In this document: positions 42,644 through 51,605 of the stretch, one piece after another
How positions within the stretch are numbered: the stretch's first letter is position 1
Layout: each line of letters starts with the position of its first letter
Origin: Arsenicibacter rosenii
GTDB lineage: Bacteria; Bacteroidota; Bacteroidia; Cytophagales; Spirosomataceae
Reading direction: 5' to 3'
Assembly: GCF_001870735.1 (NCBI RefSeq)
Contig: NZ_MORL01000004.1
Coordinates: forward strand, 66,250-130,249
DNA length: 64,000 nucleotides
Position numbers and translations under genes: made by a program
The notes under the pieces: model-generated
Told to the model about the DNA's origin: nothing
The model's input: only the letters and a program-made list of their open reading frames with translations
Database searches by the model: none

Positions 42644-45205
42644 ATGAACATAAAAAAATTTATCACCACTCAGTTCATATTATCTTGCATACTACTTTCG
42701 GTTGCCTGTGGACAATCCAATCCACTACCTGCTTCATTCACGATCACCGGCATCATTACAGATGCTCATACTGGCGAACCAATTCCTTTTGCCAGTGTGA
42801 TGCTGGCAGACCGTAGAACCGGTGTTGTTGCCAATGAGCAAGGCCATTATCTTTTACAGGCAAAAAGCCTTTCCGATACCATTATAGCGAGTTCTCTAGG
42901 CTATCATTTATATCATCAGGCGATTAACCGGAAACGCCCATTTCAGACAATCGATATTCAGTTACAGGTTAGCGGGACTGCTTTACAGGAAATTATTGTT
43001 AAAGCCGGAGAAAACCCGGCTTTCCGCATCCTGCGCAATATCCGGAACAACCGCCACTTGAACGACAGAAACCGCCTGGCTGCTTACGAGTGTGACAATT
43101 ACATTAAAACGCAGCTTGCCCTTAGCGACCGGCAGAAAAAGCATGCCAAGAGCCGATTGTTTAAACGAATAGAGGCAGCCATGAGCAGTGACTCATTGAT
43201 CGGCGATGATGGTCAACGCTTGCTTCCTTTCTTTGTCTCCGAATCGGTTTCCCGCTACTACCACCGCAGCAATCCGCAAAGTAGCCGCGATCATATGCTC
43301 AAAACACGTATCAAAGGAGTGGCTGTTGACGATGGAGAGTTTAGTTCTCAACTATTAGGAAGCACCAACTTGCTCAGCCAGAATTTCTATAATACCTACA
43401 TACCTATACTTGGAAAAGACTTCGCCTCTCCCATCGGAGAGAACGGGAAAGTCTGGTATACGTTTTTTCTGGCCGATACTGTTCAGATCGGTGATCATAT
43501 CTGCTATGAAATTCAATTTGATCCCAAACGAAAAGAAGATCTTGCGTTTACCGGTAAAGCCTGGATTGATACCACTACTTACGCATTATGTCAGATTGAA
43601 GCGCATGTTGGTAATGAAGCTAACCTGAATTATGTGCAAGCAATCACGATTGAACAGGAGCTGGAGCCAGTTAACGATAGCATTTCGGCTGGTCATGCCG
43701 GATGGCTTCCTGTTGTTATCAGGTTATCTGCCAGCATAGCCGGCGTCAGCAAACAGGTATCGGGTTTACAGGCAGCTGTCGTGCTTCGCAGCAGTAACTA
43801 CATCATCAACAAACCGCGCCCGCTTTACTTCTACCAACAGCCCCTTGAACCGAGTGACACCGTAGCCACCGCAAATGACACATACTGGCAGATAGCCCGG
43901 AAAAACCTGGCCGGTGCCGATTCACTGTCTGAGGTTGATGTGAAGGCCCGTGAAATGATTGATAAACTCCGTGATGTTCCTGTCATTAAAACCGCAGAAA
44001 ATATAGGTCAGGTATTATTAACAGGCTATTACAGACTTGGCGGTATCGACATAGGGCCTTATCCTTATATGCTGGCCGTAAACCGGATGGAAGGACTCAG
44101 AATGCGGATTGGGTTAAGAACCAATGACCAGTTTAGCCGAAACTGGATCATTAAAGGGTATTTAGCTTATGGTACCCTTGACCGGCAGATAAAATACACG
44201 GCCGAATTATCGTATCTGTTTTCGCGGCAACGATGGACAGTGGCCGGTATTCGCCTCACGAAAGACATTGAGCGGCTAGGCTTTAACGCCGAATCGACAG
44301 GCAGAAATCATCTGGTGTATGCATTCAATCGGTTCGGCCGGCTAGGCGGTGCTTATCAGAATACACAGGATGAATTATTTATGCGTACAGAACCTGTCCG
44401 CGGTATCTTACTGACAGCCACCTTAGGAAGCCGTATTTTTAATCCCCTCTTTCCATTCCGATACCGCTTACAACCAACACTAGGAGATTTGTCGCCGTTG
44501 GAATCGACTATCTACGACTCATACTGGACGTTTGAAGCCCGGTTAGCAAGAAAAGAAAAATACCTGATAAATGGCAACGAACGGGTAACGTTAGGCACCA
44601 AACGCGCTCCGGTTCTTACCTTCCGGTATACGCGAAGCTTACAGTACTTCGGCGGGGATTTTCACTATGACCGGTTCACCCTGCATGCGCAGCAATCGCT
44701 CCGTTTGGGGGCATCAGGGCGCTTTTCTTATCTGCTCTCTACAGGGTTTACACCCTCCCATTTACCCGTTCCGTTACTGTTCGCACATGTAGGAAACCCC
44801 GCCTTAATTTATTCGGGCCTTGCTTTCAACCGATTGCAATTCTTTGAGTTTGCCAGTGATCGCTTTATAGCCGCTCATGTGCAACATCGCTTTGAGGGCT
44901 TACTGTTTAATAGTCTGCCAGGTATTCGTCGGCTTAACTGGCGTTTCATTGTGAATGCAGATGTTCTTTGGGGAAGCCGGTCTTCTGAAAACCAACAATT
45001 TGACACGCAAGACCCATTACCCGACGGGAAAACCCCTACCCGGTTTGGTATGCCTGACGGCGCAAAACCCTATGTGGAAGTTGGGTATGGTATTGAAAAT
45101 ATATTTAAGTTTTTTCAGATTCAGGCCATTCACCGACTGACGTATAATGACAATACAATGGTCAGCCCGTTTGCCCTTAAGGTGGCTGCTACGATTTCGT
45201 TTTAG
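42644..45205 (+). CDS. DUF5686 family outer-membrane protein with carboxypeptidase-like domain
   Basis: 853 residues with a signal peptide (about 1-24). Residues ~32-110 form a carboxypeptidase-D regulatory-like domain (ITGIITDAHTGEPIPFASVM). The long central part (AFRILRNIRNNRHLND, YECDNYIKTQL) and the beta-strand-rich C-terminus ending in Phe (ATISF) are those of DUF5686/DUF5686-barrel proteins, thought to be outer-membrane barrels. Base composition is a little richer in AT than its neighbours. Function unknown; cell-envelope role inferred. Confidence 0.85.
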   Translation: MNIKKFITTQFILSCILLSVACGQSNPLPASFTITGIITDAHTGEPIPFASVMLADRRTGVVANEQGHYLLQAKSLSDTIIASSLGYHLYHQAINRKRPFQTIDIQLQVSGTALQEIIVKAGENPAFRILRNIRNNRHLNDRNRLAAYECDNYIKTQLALSDRQKKHAKSRLFKRIEAAMSSDSLIGDDGQRLLPFFVSESVSRYYHRSNPQSSRDHMLKTRIKGVAVDDGEFSSQLLGSTNLLSQNFYNTYIPILGKDFASPIGENGKVWYTFFLADTVQIGDHICYEIQFDPKRKEDLAFTGKAWIDTTTYALCQIEAHVGNEANLNYVQAITIEQELEPVNDSISAGHAGWLPVVIRLSASIAGVSKQVSGLQAAVVLRSSNYIINKPRPLYFYQQPLEPSDTVATANDTYWQIARKNLAGADSLSEVDVKAREMIDKLRDVPVIKTAENIGQVLLTGYYRLGGIDIGPYPYMLAVNRMEGLRMRIGLRTNDQFSRNWIIKGYLAYGTLDRQIKYTAELSYLFSRQRWTVAGIRLTKDIERLGFNAESTGRNHLVYAFNRFGRLGGAYQNTQDELFMRTEPVRGILLTATLGSRIFNPLFPFRYRLQPTLGDLSPLESTIYDSYWTFEARLARKEKYLINGNERVTLGTKRAPVLTFRYTRSLQYFGGDFHYDRFTLHAQQSLRLGASGRFSYLLSTGFTPSHLPVPLLFAHVGNPALIYSGLAFNRLQFFEFASDRFIAAHVQHRFEGLLFNSLPGIRRLNWRFIVNADVLWGSRSSENQQFDTQDPLPDGKTPTRFGMPDGAKPYVEVGYGIENIFKFFQIQAIHRLTYNDNTMVSPFALKVAATISF

Positions 45206-45219
45206 GGTTTACCCCAAAA

Positions 45220-45250
45220 AGTAATGGCGCGGTCATGCCGCGCCATTACT
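45220..45250 (+). terminator. Strong hairpin after the DUF5686 gene
   Basis: Perfect 13-bp stem AGTAATGGCGCGG / CCGCGCCATTACT with loop TCATG, between convergent genes. No T-run; core is similar to the hairpin at 63417-63458. Confidence 0.6.
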
Positions 45251-45299
45251 AACATTTGTTCAATAAATTGTTTAACCTAATTCATGATTACGCGTATTA

Positions 45300-46967
45300 C
45301 TACTTTTTCTGAGCAGTTTCTTTCGGCCACTGGTAATTGAATTTACCGTTGATCGGAGCACCAAAATAGTTCAGGTTGAGATAGTCCAGACGCTTTTTGT
45401 GTAGCTCCAGGCGTTGCTTGAAATCGTCTACGTTTTTACGGTCTTTTTCGGTCCAGCCCACTTCGGCCAGCGCGATTGCCCGTGGAAACGTCATGTATTC
45501 TACATACTCCGGAATCCGCATGTATTCAGTCCATACGTTACCCTGAACGCCAATGATATGTCTGGCTTCATCCGGGGTCAGTTCGGCCGGTGTCGGTTCA
45601 TAGGAGTAGGCTTTTTCCAGCGTCGTAAAGCCACCGATGGCAATCGGCTGTGTTTTTGCATCGGCCTGATAGTGGTCAAGGTAACAAAAACCGCCCGGCG
45701 TCATAATGGCATCATGCTTTTGTTTGGCAGCAGCAATCCCACCCTCGGTTCCGCGCCAGCTCATAACCGTTGCATTCGGCGATAAGCCGCCTTCCAGAAT
45801 TTCGTCCCAGCCAATCATCCGGCGGCCTTTTGCGGTAATAAACTGATCGATCCGGCGGATGAAATAGCTCTGCAGCTCATGCTCGTCCTTTAACCCCTCC
45901 CTCTTCATCAGTTCCTGACAAAACCGGCTTTCTTTCCATTGCTTTTTCGGGCACTCATCGCCGCCGATGTGAATGTATTGCCCCGGAAACAGGTCCATTA
46001 CTTCCGTCAGCACATCCTGCAGGAACGTAAACGTCTCTTCGCGCGGGAACAGAACATCGTCGAAAACACCCCATTTGGTTGCCACCGGCACAATTTTATC
46101 GGCACTGCTGCCTAATTCCGGATAACCGGTCAGGACAGCCATGGAGTGCCCCGGCATTTCTATTTCCGGAATGATCGTTACATATTTTGACTGCGCATAC
46201 CGGACAACTTCCCGGATTTCGTCCTGGGTGTAGAACCCGCCATAAGGAGTACCGTCGTATTTGTTGTCGCCATAGCGGCCCGCCATGGTTTCCTTACGCT
46301 GCGAACCCAGCTGCGTCAGCTTCGGGTATTTTTTAATCTCAATCCGCCAGCCCTGATCTTCCGTCAGGTGCCAGTGGAACGTATTCATTTTATGCAGCGC
46401 AATCATGTCGATGTATTTCTTTACAAACGACACAGGAAAAAAGTGACGGCCCACATCGAGGTGGAGACCACGGTAGCTGTAGCGGGGCTTATCTTCAATA
46501 TAGCACGCAGGTACCTTCCATTTTACGGTCGACACAACCGACGGGCTGAACACTTCGGCCGGCATCAGCTGCAGAAGGGATTGCATCCCGTAGAAAAAGC
46601 CTTTGGGCTCCTGTGCCGTGATAACCACCTGCTTTGGCGATACCTTCAGAAAGTAGCCTTCTGCCCCCAGTTTGTCGCTTTGCTCGGTATCAAAATAAAT
46701 ACTGTTGCTGCCCCCTTTTCCGGTTTTGATCTTAGGCGAAATCCCTGCCGAGGCCTTCAGTTGAGCGGCCAGCGATTCGGCCAGTTTCCGCACGTCGGCG
46801 TTCTCTTTCTCCAGTACCAGCGTCAGATTCGATCCGACCGAAAATTCACCTTTCTGCTCATCCAGCCGGGCAGGTTTTGGCAAAATGGCATAATCCGCCG
46901 TCTGGGCGAGCGCCAACCGGGTAGTAAGCAATACGCCGAGGGTCAGCGTAAAGAACGTTTTTTTCAT
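45300..46967 (-). CDS. Beta-N-acetylhexosaminidase, GH20
   Basis: 555 residues with signal peptide ending ALAQ. N-terminal GH20b domain (about 25-155), then the catalytic barrel: RGLHLDVGRHF, FHWHLTEDQGWRIEIK (198-212), PEIEMPGHS, and the catalytic pair Asp337-Glu338 in HIGGDECPKKQW. GH20 enzymes remove terminal GlcNAc or GalNAc by substrate-assisted catalysis. It is the last gene of a unit ROK regulator - GH29 fucosidase - GH20, suggesting degradation of fucosylated, aminosugar-containing glycans. Confidence 0.95.
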   Translation of the reverse strand: MKKTFFTLTLGVLLTTRLALAQTADYAILPKPARLDEQKGEFSVGSNLTLVLEKENADVRKLAESLAAQLKASAGISPKIKTGKGGSNSIYFDTEQSDKLGAEGYFLKVSPKQVVITAQEPKGFFYGMQSLLQLMPAEVFSPSVVSTVKWKVPACYIEDKPRYSYRGLHLDVGRHFFPVSFVKKYIDMIALHKMNTFHWHLTEDQGWRIEIKKYPKLTQLGSQRKETMAGRYGDNKYDGTPYGGFYTQDEIREVVRYAQSKYVTIIPEIEMPGHSMAVLTGYPELGSSADKIVPVATKWGVFDDVLFPREETFTFLQDVLTEVMDLFPGQYIHIGGDECPKKQWKESRFCQELMKREGLKDEHELQSYFIRRIDQFITAKGRRMIGWDEILEGGLSPNATVMSWRGTEGGIAAAKQKHDAIMTPGGFCYLDHYQADAKTQPIAIGGFTTLEKAYSYEPTPAELTPDEARHIIGVQGNVWTEYMRIPEYVEYMTFPRAIALAEVGWTEKDRKNVDDFKQRLELHKKRLDYLNLNYFGAPINGKFNYQWPKETAQKK

Positions 46968-47001
46968 AGCGTCAAAAAGAAATTGAGTTATAGGAATTGA
47001 T

Positions 47002-48444
47002 TTATTTGCTCACTTTAAACACCCAGACCGGCTGGTTAGCCAACTGCTGCCGCGCGGTTTCTGTAACGGTCACGATTGTTTTATCCCCCGCCTTTTTCCA
47101 CTTCAGCGGTTGTTTCACGCCTAACAAGCTGATCTGCGTTTTAGCATTTGCCGGCGAAAGGGGTAGCTCGATGGTTGCTGAAAGGTGGCTCTCGTCATCT
47201 TTCGGCAGGTAGGACGCATACGTAGCCCGGTCATTTGCCGTAAAGGCCCATTGTCCCTGACGATAGGGCGCAACCGGCCTGGTATTATACACCGACTCTC
47301 CGTTGACGGTCATCCACGCTCCGATTTCCGTCAACCGCTGATATGCCTCTTCGTGCCACTCACCATCCGGTCCGGGAGCAACATTCAGCAACAGGTTACC
47401 GTTTTTGGCTACAATATCCACCAGTGTCTGAACCAGTTTGCGGGCCGGCTTGAAGTTTTCCTTCGGGATATACGACCAGCTGTCACCCATGGTCAGACAC
47501 GTTTCCCACGGAATCGGCATGTAATGATCGGGAATCTGCTGTTCCGGGGTAACGTAGTTTTCAAACTCGCCCGAAACAGTCCGGTCGACCACCAGTAGCC
47601 CGGGCTGATGCTGACGGGCCATCCCGGCAATCTTTGCCATATTAATATCCTGGCTATATGGAATGGTCCGCTGCCAGCTCACCGTTGAATCAATGGTACT
47701 GGCCGGACGAACCCAGCCGCCATCCAGCCACAGAATATCTACTTTCCCGTAGCCGGTCATCAGTTCCTGAATCTGGTTGTAGGTAAAGTCGCTGAATTTC
47801 TGCCAGTTTTCAGGGTATTTTTTCGGATCGTAACTCACGTTCCGGTCTTTCGGCGGGAAATAGGGCCACCAGTAATACTCCGTATGCCAGTCGGGTTTCG
47901 AAAAATAGGTCCCAACCATAAAGCCCTGCTGACGGAATGTCTGCAGAATTTCTTTCGTTACATTGCTTCTGGGATTCGACGCAAACGGCGATTTTGTACC
48001 GGTAATTTTGTAATCGGTCAGTTTCGAGTCGAACATACAAAAGCCGTCGTGGTGTTTGGTCGTGAAGATCATGTACTTCATACCGGCCTGCTGAGCAGCC
48101 TGCGCCCATCGTTCCGGGTTGAAACGCACCGGGTTAAAGGTCGTCTGCAGCTTTTCATACGCGTTTTTGTACTCGTACCAGTTTCCGGCATGTGGTCCCC
48201 GACGCACGCACCAGCCCTCATCCTCAGGGCATAACGACCAGGACTCTACAATACCCCACTGGCTGTAGGTCCCCCAGTGCATCAGCAACCCGAATTTAAT
48301 ATCCTGCCACTGACCCAGTTTTTGTTTGACGGCAGCGTCGGCCGGCCACACATACTTCGAATGGTTTTGCTCCGAATGCTGCTGAGCCTGTACGGAGAGG
48401 CCACAGCATAACGCAATGGCGACACTTATCCAGCTTTTTTTCAT
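47002..48444 (-). CDS. Alpha-L-fucosidase, GH29
   Basis: 480 residues with signal peptide ending VQAQ. GH29 motifs: FGLLMHWGTYSQWG (51-64), YMIFTTKHHDGFCMFDS (124-140) and the nucleophile Asp241 in DILWLDGGW. The C-terminus (about 390-480) is a small beta-domain. Cleaves terminal alpha-L-fucose. Starts one base after the ROK gene stop and ends 34 bp before the GH20 gene, so the three are one transcript. A fucosidase beside a hexosaminidase fits host-, fungal- or plant-type N-glycan or mucin-like substrates. Confidence 0.94.
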   Translation of the reverse strand: MKKSWISVAIALCCGLSVQAQQHSEQNHSKYVWPADAAVKQKLGQWQDIKFGLLMHWGTYSQWGIVESWSLCPEDEGWCVRRGPHAGNWYEYKNAYEKLQTTFNPVRFNPERWAQAAQQAGMKYMIFTTKHHDGFCMFDSKLTDYKITGTKSPFASNPRSNVTKEILQTFRQQGFMVGTYFSKPDWHTEYYWWPYFPPKDRNVSYDPKKYPENWQKFSDFTYNQIQELMTGYGKVDILWLDGGWVRPASTIDSTVSWQRTIPYSQDINMAKIAGMARQHQPGLLVVDRTVSGEFENYVTPEQQIPDHYMPIPWETCLTMGDSWSYIPKENFKPARKLVQTLVDIVAKNGNLLLNVAPGPDGEWHEEAYQRLTEIGAWMTVNGESVYNTRPVAPYRQGQWAFTANDRATYASYLPKDDESHLSATIELPLSPANAKTQISLLGVKQPLKWKKAGDKTIVTVTETARQQLANQPVWVFKVSK

Positions 48445-48445
48445 G

Positions 48446-49675
48446 TTACGGAATCTGTTCTTGTTCTAGTAAGGATTGAAGTACATACGCCTGCGTACCC
48501 GACATTTTTGCCAGGCTGCCCAGCTGCGAAATCTCAATTTTCAACTCTCCCTGGAAATCAGCCAGACAGTACTTGGCAATGGCCTGTTCAATCGGCCGGC
48601 TGATGAGTTTTTCGGCTTTTGCCAGCACACCATTTACAATAATCAGCTCAGGATTAAACAAATGCACGGCTATCGATAAGCCTTTTCCCAGATGCATACC
48701 GACTTCGGTGAGCAGGTCAACCGCAAACCCATCCCCTGCATTCGCGTAGTTGATAATGGTTTCAACGTCGATATCGTCGGCTTTTTCTTCTGCCAGCCGG
48801 GACGCCTGTCCGGCGTCCAGCCCTGTTCTGGCCCGCCGGATCAGGGCCGAAGCACCTGTCAGCGTATCCAGACAACCGACTTTTCCGCACAGACAGAGTT
48901 CTCCGTTTTCCTGCACCTGAATGTGTCCGAGCTCCCCGGCAAATCCCGAAGCGCCCTGCAGTACACGGCCACCGGTAATCACCCCGATGCCTACTCCCCA
49001 ATCAATATTGACAGAGATGACCTGGTTTTTGGCACGGGCCAGGCCAAACCAATGTTCGCCGAGAATAATTGCCTTGGAGTCATTGATCAGGTAGGTTGGT
49101 GCCAGAATATACTGCCGGATCAGCTCACGGAACGGTAGTTCGGGCCGATCAAGGTGCTGATAGGTATAATTAACCCCGCGTTGCCCGTCGACCAGTCCTG
49201 GTACGGCAACGCCCACACCAATGGCCCGCATCTGCCGTACCTCGATTTCGCGGGCAATATCGGCCAGTGCATCCGCCAGCTCATCCGAACGGCTGTAATC
49301 GGGTCCTAGCGAAAAGGTAAAGGTTGTTTTATAGAGTAATTCGTTGGTGAGCGAAAAAAGGGCCAGCTTCGTGTCATTGAGCCGTATGTCAATGACAACA
49401 ATCGCATAGTACGCCGCATTCAGCGAATAAAGCGTTGGTTTACGGCCGTATTGGGCATCAGCCGTACCGACCATGTGCAGCCACTGCTCAGCCGTTAGTT
49501 CGTCTAATAACGTCGCAACCGACGGAACACTCGTGTGAAGAAGCCTGGCGAGCTGGGATACGGTAGCTTTTCCTTCGCGATACAGACAGTCAATGATTCG
49601 CCGCTTTAACTTATTTTTTTTGGCATCAACGACTGATAAAGCAATGCTTTCTTCCATAATTTCTGATGATATCAT
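48446..49675 (-). CDS. ROK-family transcriptional regulator
   Basis: 409 residues; translation may start at the first Met (49675) or Met7 (49657). An N-terminal winged helix-turn-helix (about 25-85: RRIIDCLYREGKATVSQLARLL) is fused to a ROK sugar-kinase-like domain with the zinc motif CLCGKVGCLDTLTG and the GxGIG-like GVGIGVITGG; ISVNIDWGVGIG holds the phosphate loop. ROK repressors sense sugars such as N-acetylglucosamine. The gene leads the GH29/GH20 unit, so sugar-responsive control of that unit is the natural inference. A long palindrome lies 90-132 bp upstream. Confidence 0.92.
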   Translation of the reverse strand: MISSEIMEESIALSVVDAKKNKLKRRIIDCLYREGKATVSQLARLLHTSVPSVATLLDELTAEQWLHMVGTADAQYGRKPTLYSLNAAYYAIVVIDIRLNDTKLALFSLTNELLYKTTFTFSLGPDYSRSDELADALADIAREIEVRQMRAIGVGVAVPGLVDGQRGVNYTYQHLDRPELPFRELIRQYILAPTYLINDSKAIILGEHWFGLARAKNQVISVNIDWGVGIGVITGGRVLQGASGFAGELGHIQVQENGELCLCGKVGCLDTLTGASALIRRARTGLDAGQASRLAEEKADDIDVETIINYANAGDGFAVDLLTEVGMHLGKGLSIAVHLFNPELIIVNGVLAKAEKLISRPIEQAIAKYCLADFQGELKIEISQLGSLAKMSGTQAYVLQSLLEQEQIP

Positions 49676-49764
49676 TGCCAGCCTACACGGGCAGTCACCC
49701 TTTACAAACCGGACTTTTTAGTGGAATGGATGATGGAATTTGTGAGCGGCATTCGTAAATAAAC

Positions 49765-49807
49765 AGCCAGTCGAACGTTGCCGGAACCGGCAACGTTCAG
49801 GCTGGCT
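49765..49807. promoter_or_regulatory. Long palindrome upstream of the ROK gene (possible operator)
   Basis: GAACGTTGCCGG (49773-49784) and CCGGCAACGTTC (49787-49798) are perfect arms separated by AA; outer arms AGCCAG (49765-49770) and CTGGCT (49802-49807) extend it. It lies about 90 bp before the ROK start at 49675. Operator for the ROK protein is an inference; a transcript hairpin is the alternative. Confidence 0.45.
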
Positions 49808-49890
49808 CATAACATTGAGTAACCTATATATTGCGTCGAAAAAAAAAGTTTTCCAAAAAGTTATGTGTCTACTTAACCAACTCAATAACA

Positions 49891-49940
49891 AAGTTTATTG
49901 AGATAGAACCCTGTGGACCAAGGTTCTATCTCATAAAGCT
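49891..49940. repeat. Second long inverted repeat in the ROK-NlpC gap
   Basis: TGAGATAGAACC (49899-49910) and GGTTCTATCTCA (49922-49933) are perfect 12-bp arms around an 11-nt loop; with small bulges the pairing extends outward (ACAAAGTTTAT... / ...ATAAAGCTTGT). Confidence 0.6.
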
Positions 49941-50170
49941 TGTTGGTCTTTCATTCTTTTAACAATTTGAAGTACAATATTATTATTTTATTTACAGAAT
50001 CAGATCATAATTTTTAAAAAAATTAAAAAATACCTTTTTTATTCGTTTTGGGCACATTAACTGTTGCTTTAATTCCACAGTCAACAGATTTATAAGTCAC
50101 TGATAATGTACAGCATAGCAACAGGATAAAATTAAATTATTTGGCATGTAGAATATTTTCCACAGAATTA

Positions 50171-50202
50171 TTTGGCATTAAAGGGCTTCAGGTCTATTTT
50201 TG
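50171..50202 (+). promoter_or_regulatory. Bacteroidetes-type promoter of the NlpC/P60 gene
   Basis: TTTG (50171-50174), 20 bp, then TATTTTTG (50195-50202): both elements and the spacing are textbook for the housekeeping sigma factor of Bacteroidetes. Expected leader about 40 nt. Confidence 0.65.
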
Positions 50203-50250
50203 AGGACTTGCGGGGATAATCCCAACTTGAACTTAACCTTTGAACAGAAG

Positions 50251-50772
50251 ATGAGAAAAATGCTCCTGACTGCCTTACTTGCAGTCTCGTTTGGCATTGT
50301 TCAGGCCCAGACGTTGCCCAATGCAGTTGACACGAAAGCAGCCGAACCGGCGCTTTACGAACAGATTCCGATTGTAAGCGACATCATTTCCTTTGCAAAA
50401 AAACACCTCTCCTACCGGTACCGTTCGGGGGGCACATCGCCCCGCGGGTTTGATTGCTCCGGCTTTACACGGTATTGTTTCAATAAATTCGGCATCATGC
50501 TCCCTCATTCCAGCGCGGCACAGGGTAGTGTCGGGATCTCAGTAGAGAAAGAGAGTGCCCAGCCCGGCGATCTGATCCTGTTTAAAGGCCATAGTGCCGG
50601 CAGCAGCCGCATCGGCCATGTCGGCATGATTGTTGAAGTAGAAGGAGACCGGATTAAATTTATTCACTCCGCCTGGAATGGCGGCGTACGATATGACTGG
50701 CTGCATGCCGATTACTACAAACGCCGGTTTGTCGGTGTTCGCAGAGTCGTTTCCTTGCTGGCAGAAAAATAA
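50251..50772 (+). CDS. Secreted NlpC/P60 (C40) peptidoglycan hydrolase
   Basis: 173 residues counted from the ATG at 50251; an in-frame Met at 50200 lies over the promoter. Signal peptide ending VQAQ. The C40 domain holds Cys in GFDCSGFTRY, His in IGHVGMIVE and a third polar His in KFIHSAWNG. Such enzymes cut the D-Glu-DAP (or similar) bond of cell-wall stem peptides. No SH3 domain, so a minimal family member. A bidirectional terminator follows. Confidence 0.92.
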   Translation: MRKMLLTALLAVSFGIVQAQTLPNAVDTKAAEPALYEQIPIVSDIISFAKKHLSYRYRSGGTSPRGFDCSGFTRYCFNKFGIMLPHSSAAQGSVGISVEKESAQPGDLILFKGHSAGSSRIGHVGMIVEVEGDRIKFIHSAWNGGVRYDWLHADYYKRRFVGVRRVVSLLAEK

Positions 50773-50798
50773 AAAAGGCGGGTAAACCCGCCTTTTTT
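50771..50798. terminator. Bidirectional terminator
   Basis: AAAAAAGGCGGG-taaa-CCCGCCTTTTTT between the convergent NlpC/P60 and argB genes. Confidence 0.85.
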
Positions 50799-50816
50799 AT
50801 TTTTATTTATGTCACT

Positions 50817-51605
50817 TCAGACTGATTGGGTCAACGTTGTCCCCGCCCCCGAAGCCACCGCCAGAGCCAGTTCGTCGGCGTGGCAGATAATGACTTTTGA
50901 AACGCCTTTATCCAGCGCCCTGAACGCGTTATCCAGTTTTGGAATCATGCCCTTATTGATGGCACCAGACGCTTTATATTCAGCATAGACCGATGGTGTC
51001 AGCTCAGCAATGACGCTCTGGTCATCGTCAGGATTACTCAGTACGCCTTTTTTCTCAAAGCAATACACCAGCGTCACCTCATTATGTGCTGCCAGGTCAA
51101 CGGCAATGGCTGAAGCCATGGTATCGGCATTGGTATTCAGGATATTACCTTCCCTGTCGTAGGTCAGCGGCGCATATACCGGCGTCAGGTCCTGACGGAT
51201 AAAAGCCTGTAACTGACCGGAATTTACTTCCTCAATATCACCAACGAAACCATAATCGATCTCTTTCACCGGCCGTTTATGGGCAAGAACCGTTCCACCG
51301 TCGGCACCGGTGAGGCCAATGGCATTGGTTCCCAGCGCCTGCAGCTGCGCTACAATCTGTTTGTTAACCAACCCACCGTACACCATCGTGACCACATCAA
51401 GCATGGGTCTGTCAGTAATGCGGCGACCGTCAACCATTGTTGTCTGAACGCCAAGTTTTTCGGCTACCTGCGTCGCCACTTTCCCGCCCCCGTGAATGAG
51501 CACGTTGTCGTCGGGCAGTTGGGCAAAGGACCCCAGAAACCGTTTCAGCGCCTCCGGATTATCAATGACGTTCCCGCCGATTTTGATGACCGTTACCTTA
51601 CCCAT
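50817..51605 (-). CDS. argB: Acetylglutamate kinase
   Basis: 262 residues. Amino-acid-kinase fold motifs: VIKIGGNVIDNPE at the N-terminus, LIHGGGKVATQV, GLTGADGGTV, NTNADTMASAIAVDLAA, and MIPKLDNAFRALDKGVSKVII. It phosphorylates N-acyl-glutamate in arginine synthesis. It overlaps the carbamoyltransferase gene by 8 bp and is last of the argD - carbamoyltransferase - argB operon. If the pathway uses N-succinyl intermediates, as the partner gene suggests, this kinase would act on N-succinylglutamate. Cytosolic. Confidence 0.93.
   Translation of the reverse strand: MGKVTVIKIGGNVIDNPEALKRFLGSFAQLPDDNVLIHGGGKVATQVAEKLGVQTTMVDGRRITDRPMLDVVTMVYGGLVNKQIVAQLQALGTNAIGLTGADGGTVLAHKRPVKEIDYGFVGDIEEVNSGQLQAFIRQDLTPVYAPLTYDREGNILNTNADTMASAIAVDLAAHNEVTLVYCFEKKGVLSNPDDDQSVIAELTPSVYAEYKASGAINKGMIPKLDNAFRALDKGVSKVIICHADELALAVASGAGTTLTQSV

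Larger units (their letters stand above)
49676..50250. other. 575-bp AT-rich intergenic region with two strong inverted repeats
   Basis: No gene is visible between the divergent ROK and NlpC/P60 genes. Two long inverted repeats (49765-49807 and 49891-49940) and an NlpC promoter at 50171-50202 are described separately. The part from 49935 to 50160 is very AT-rich and otherwise featureless. Confidence 0.7.
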
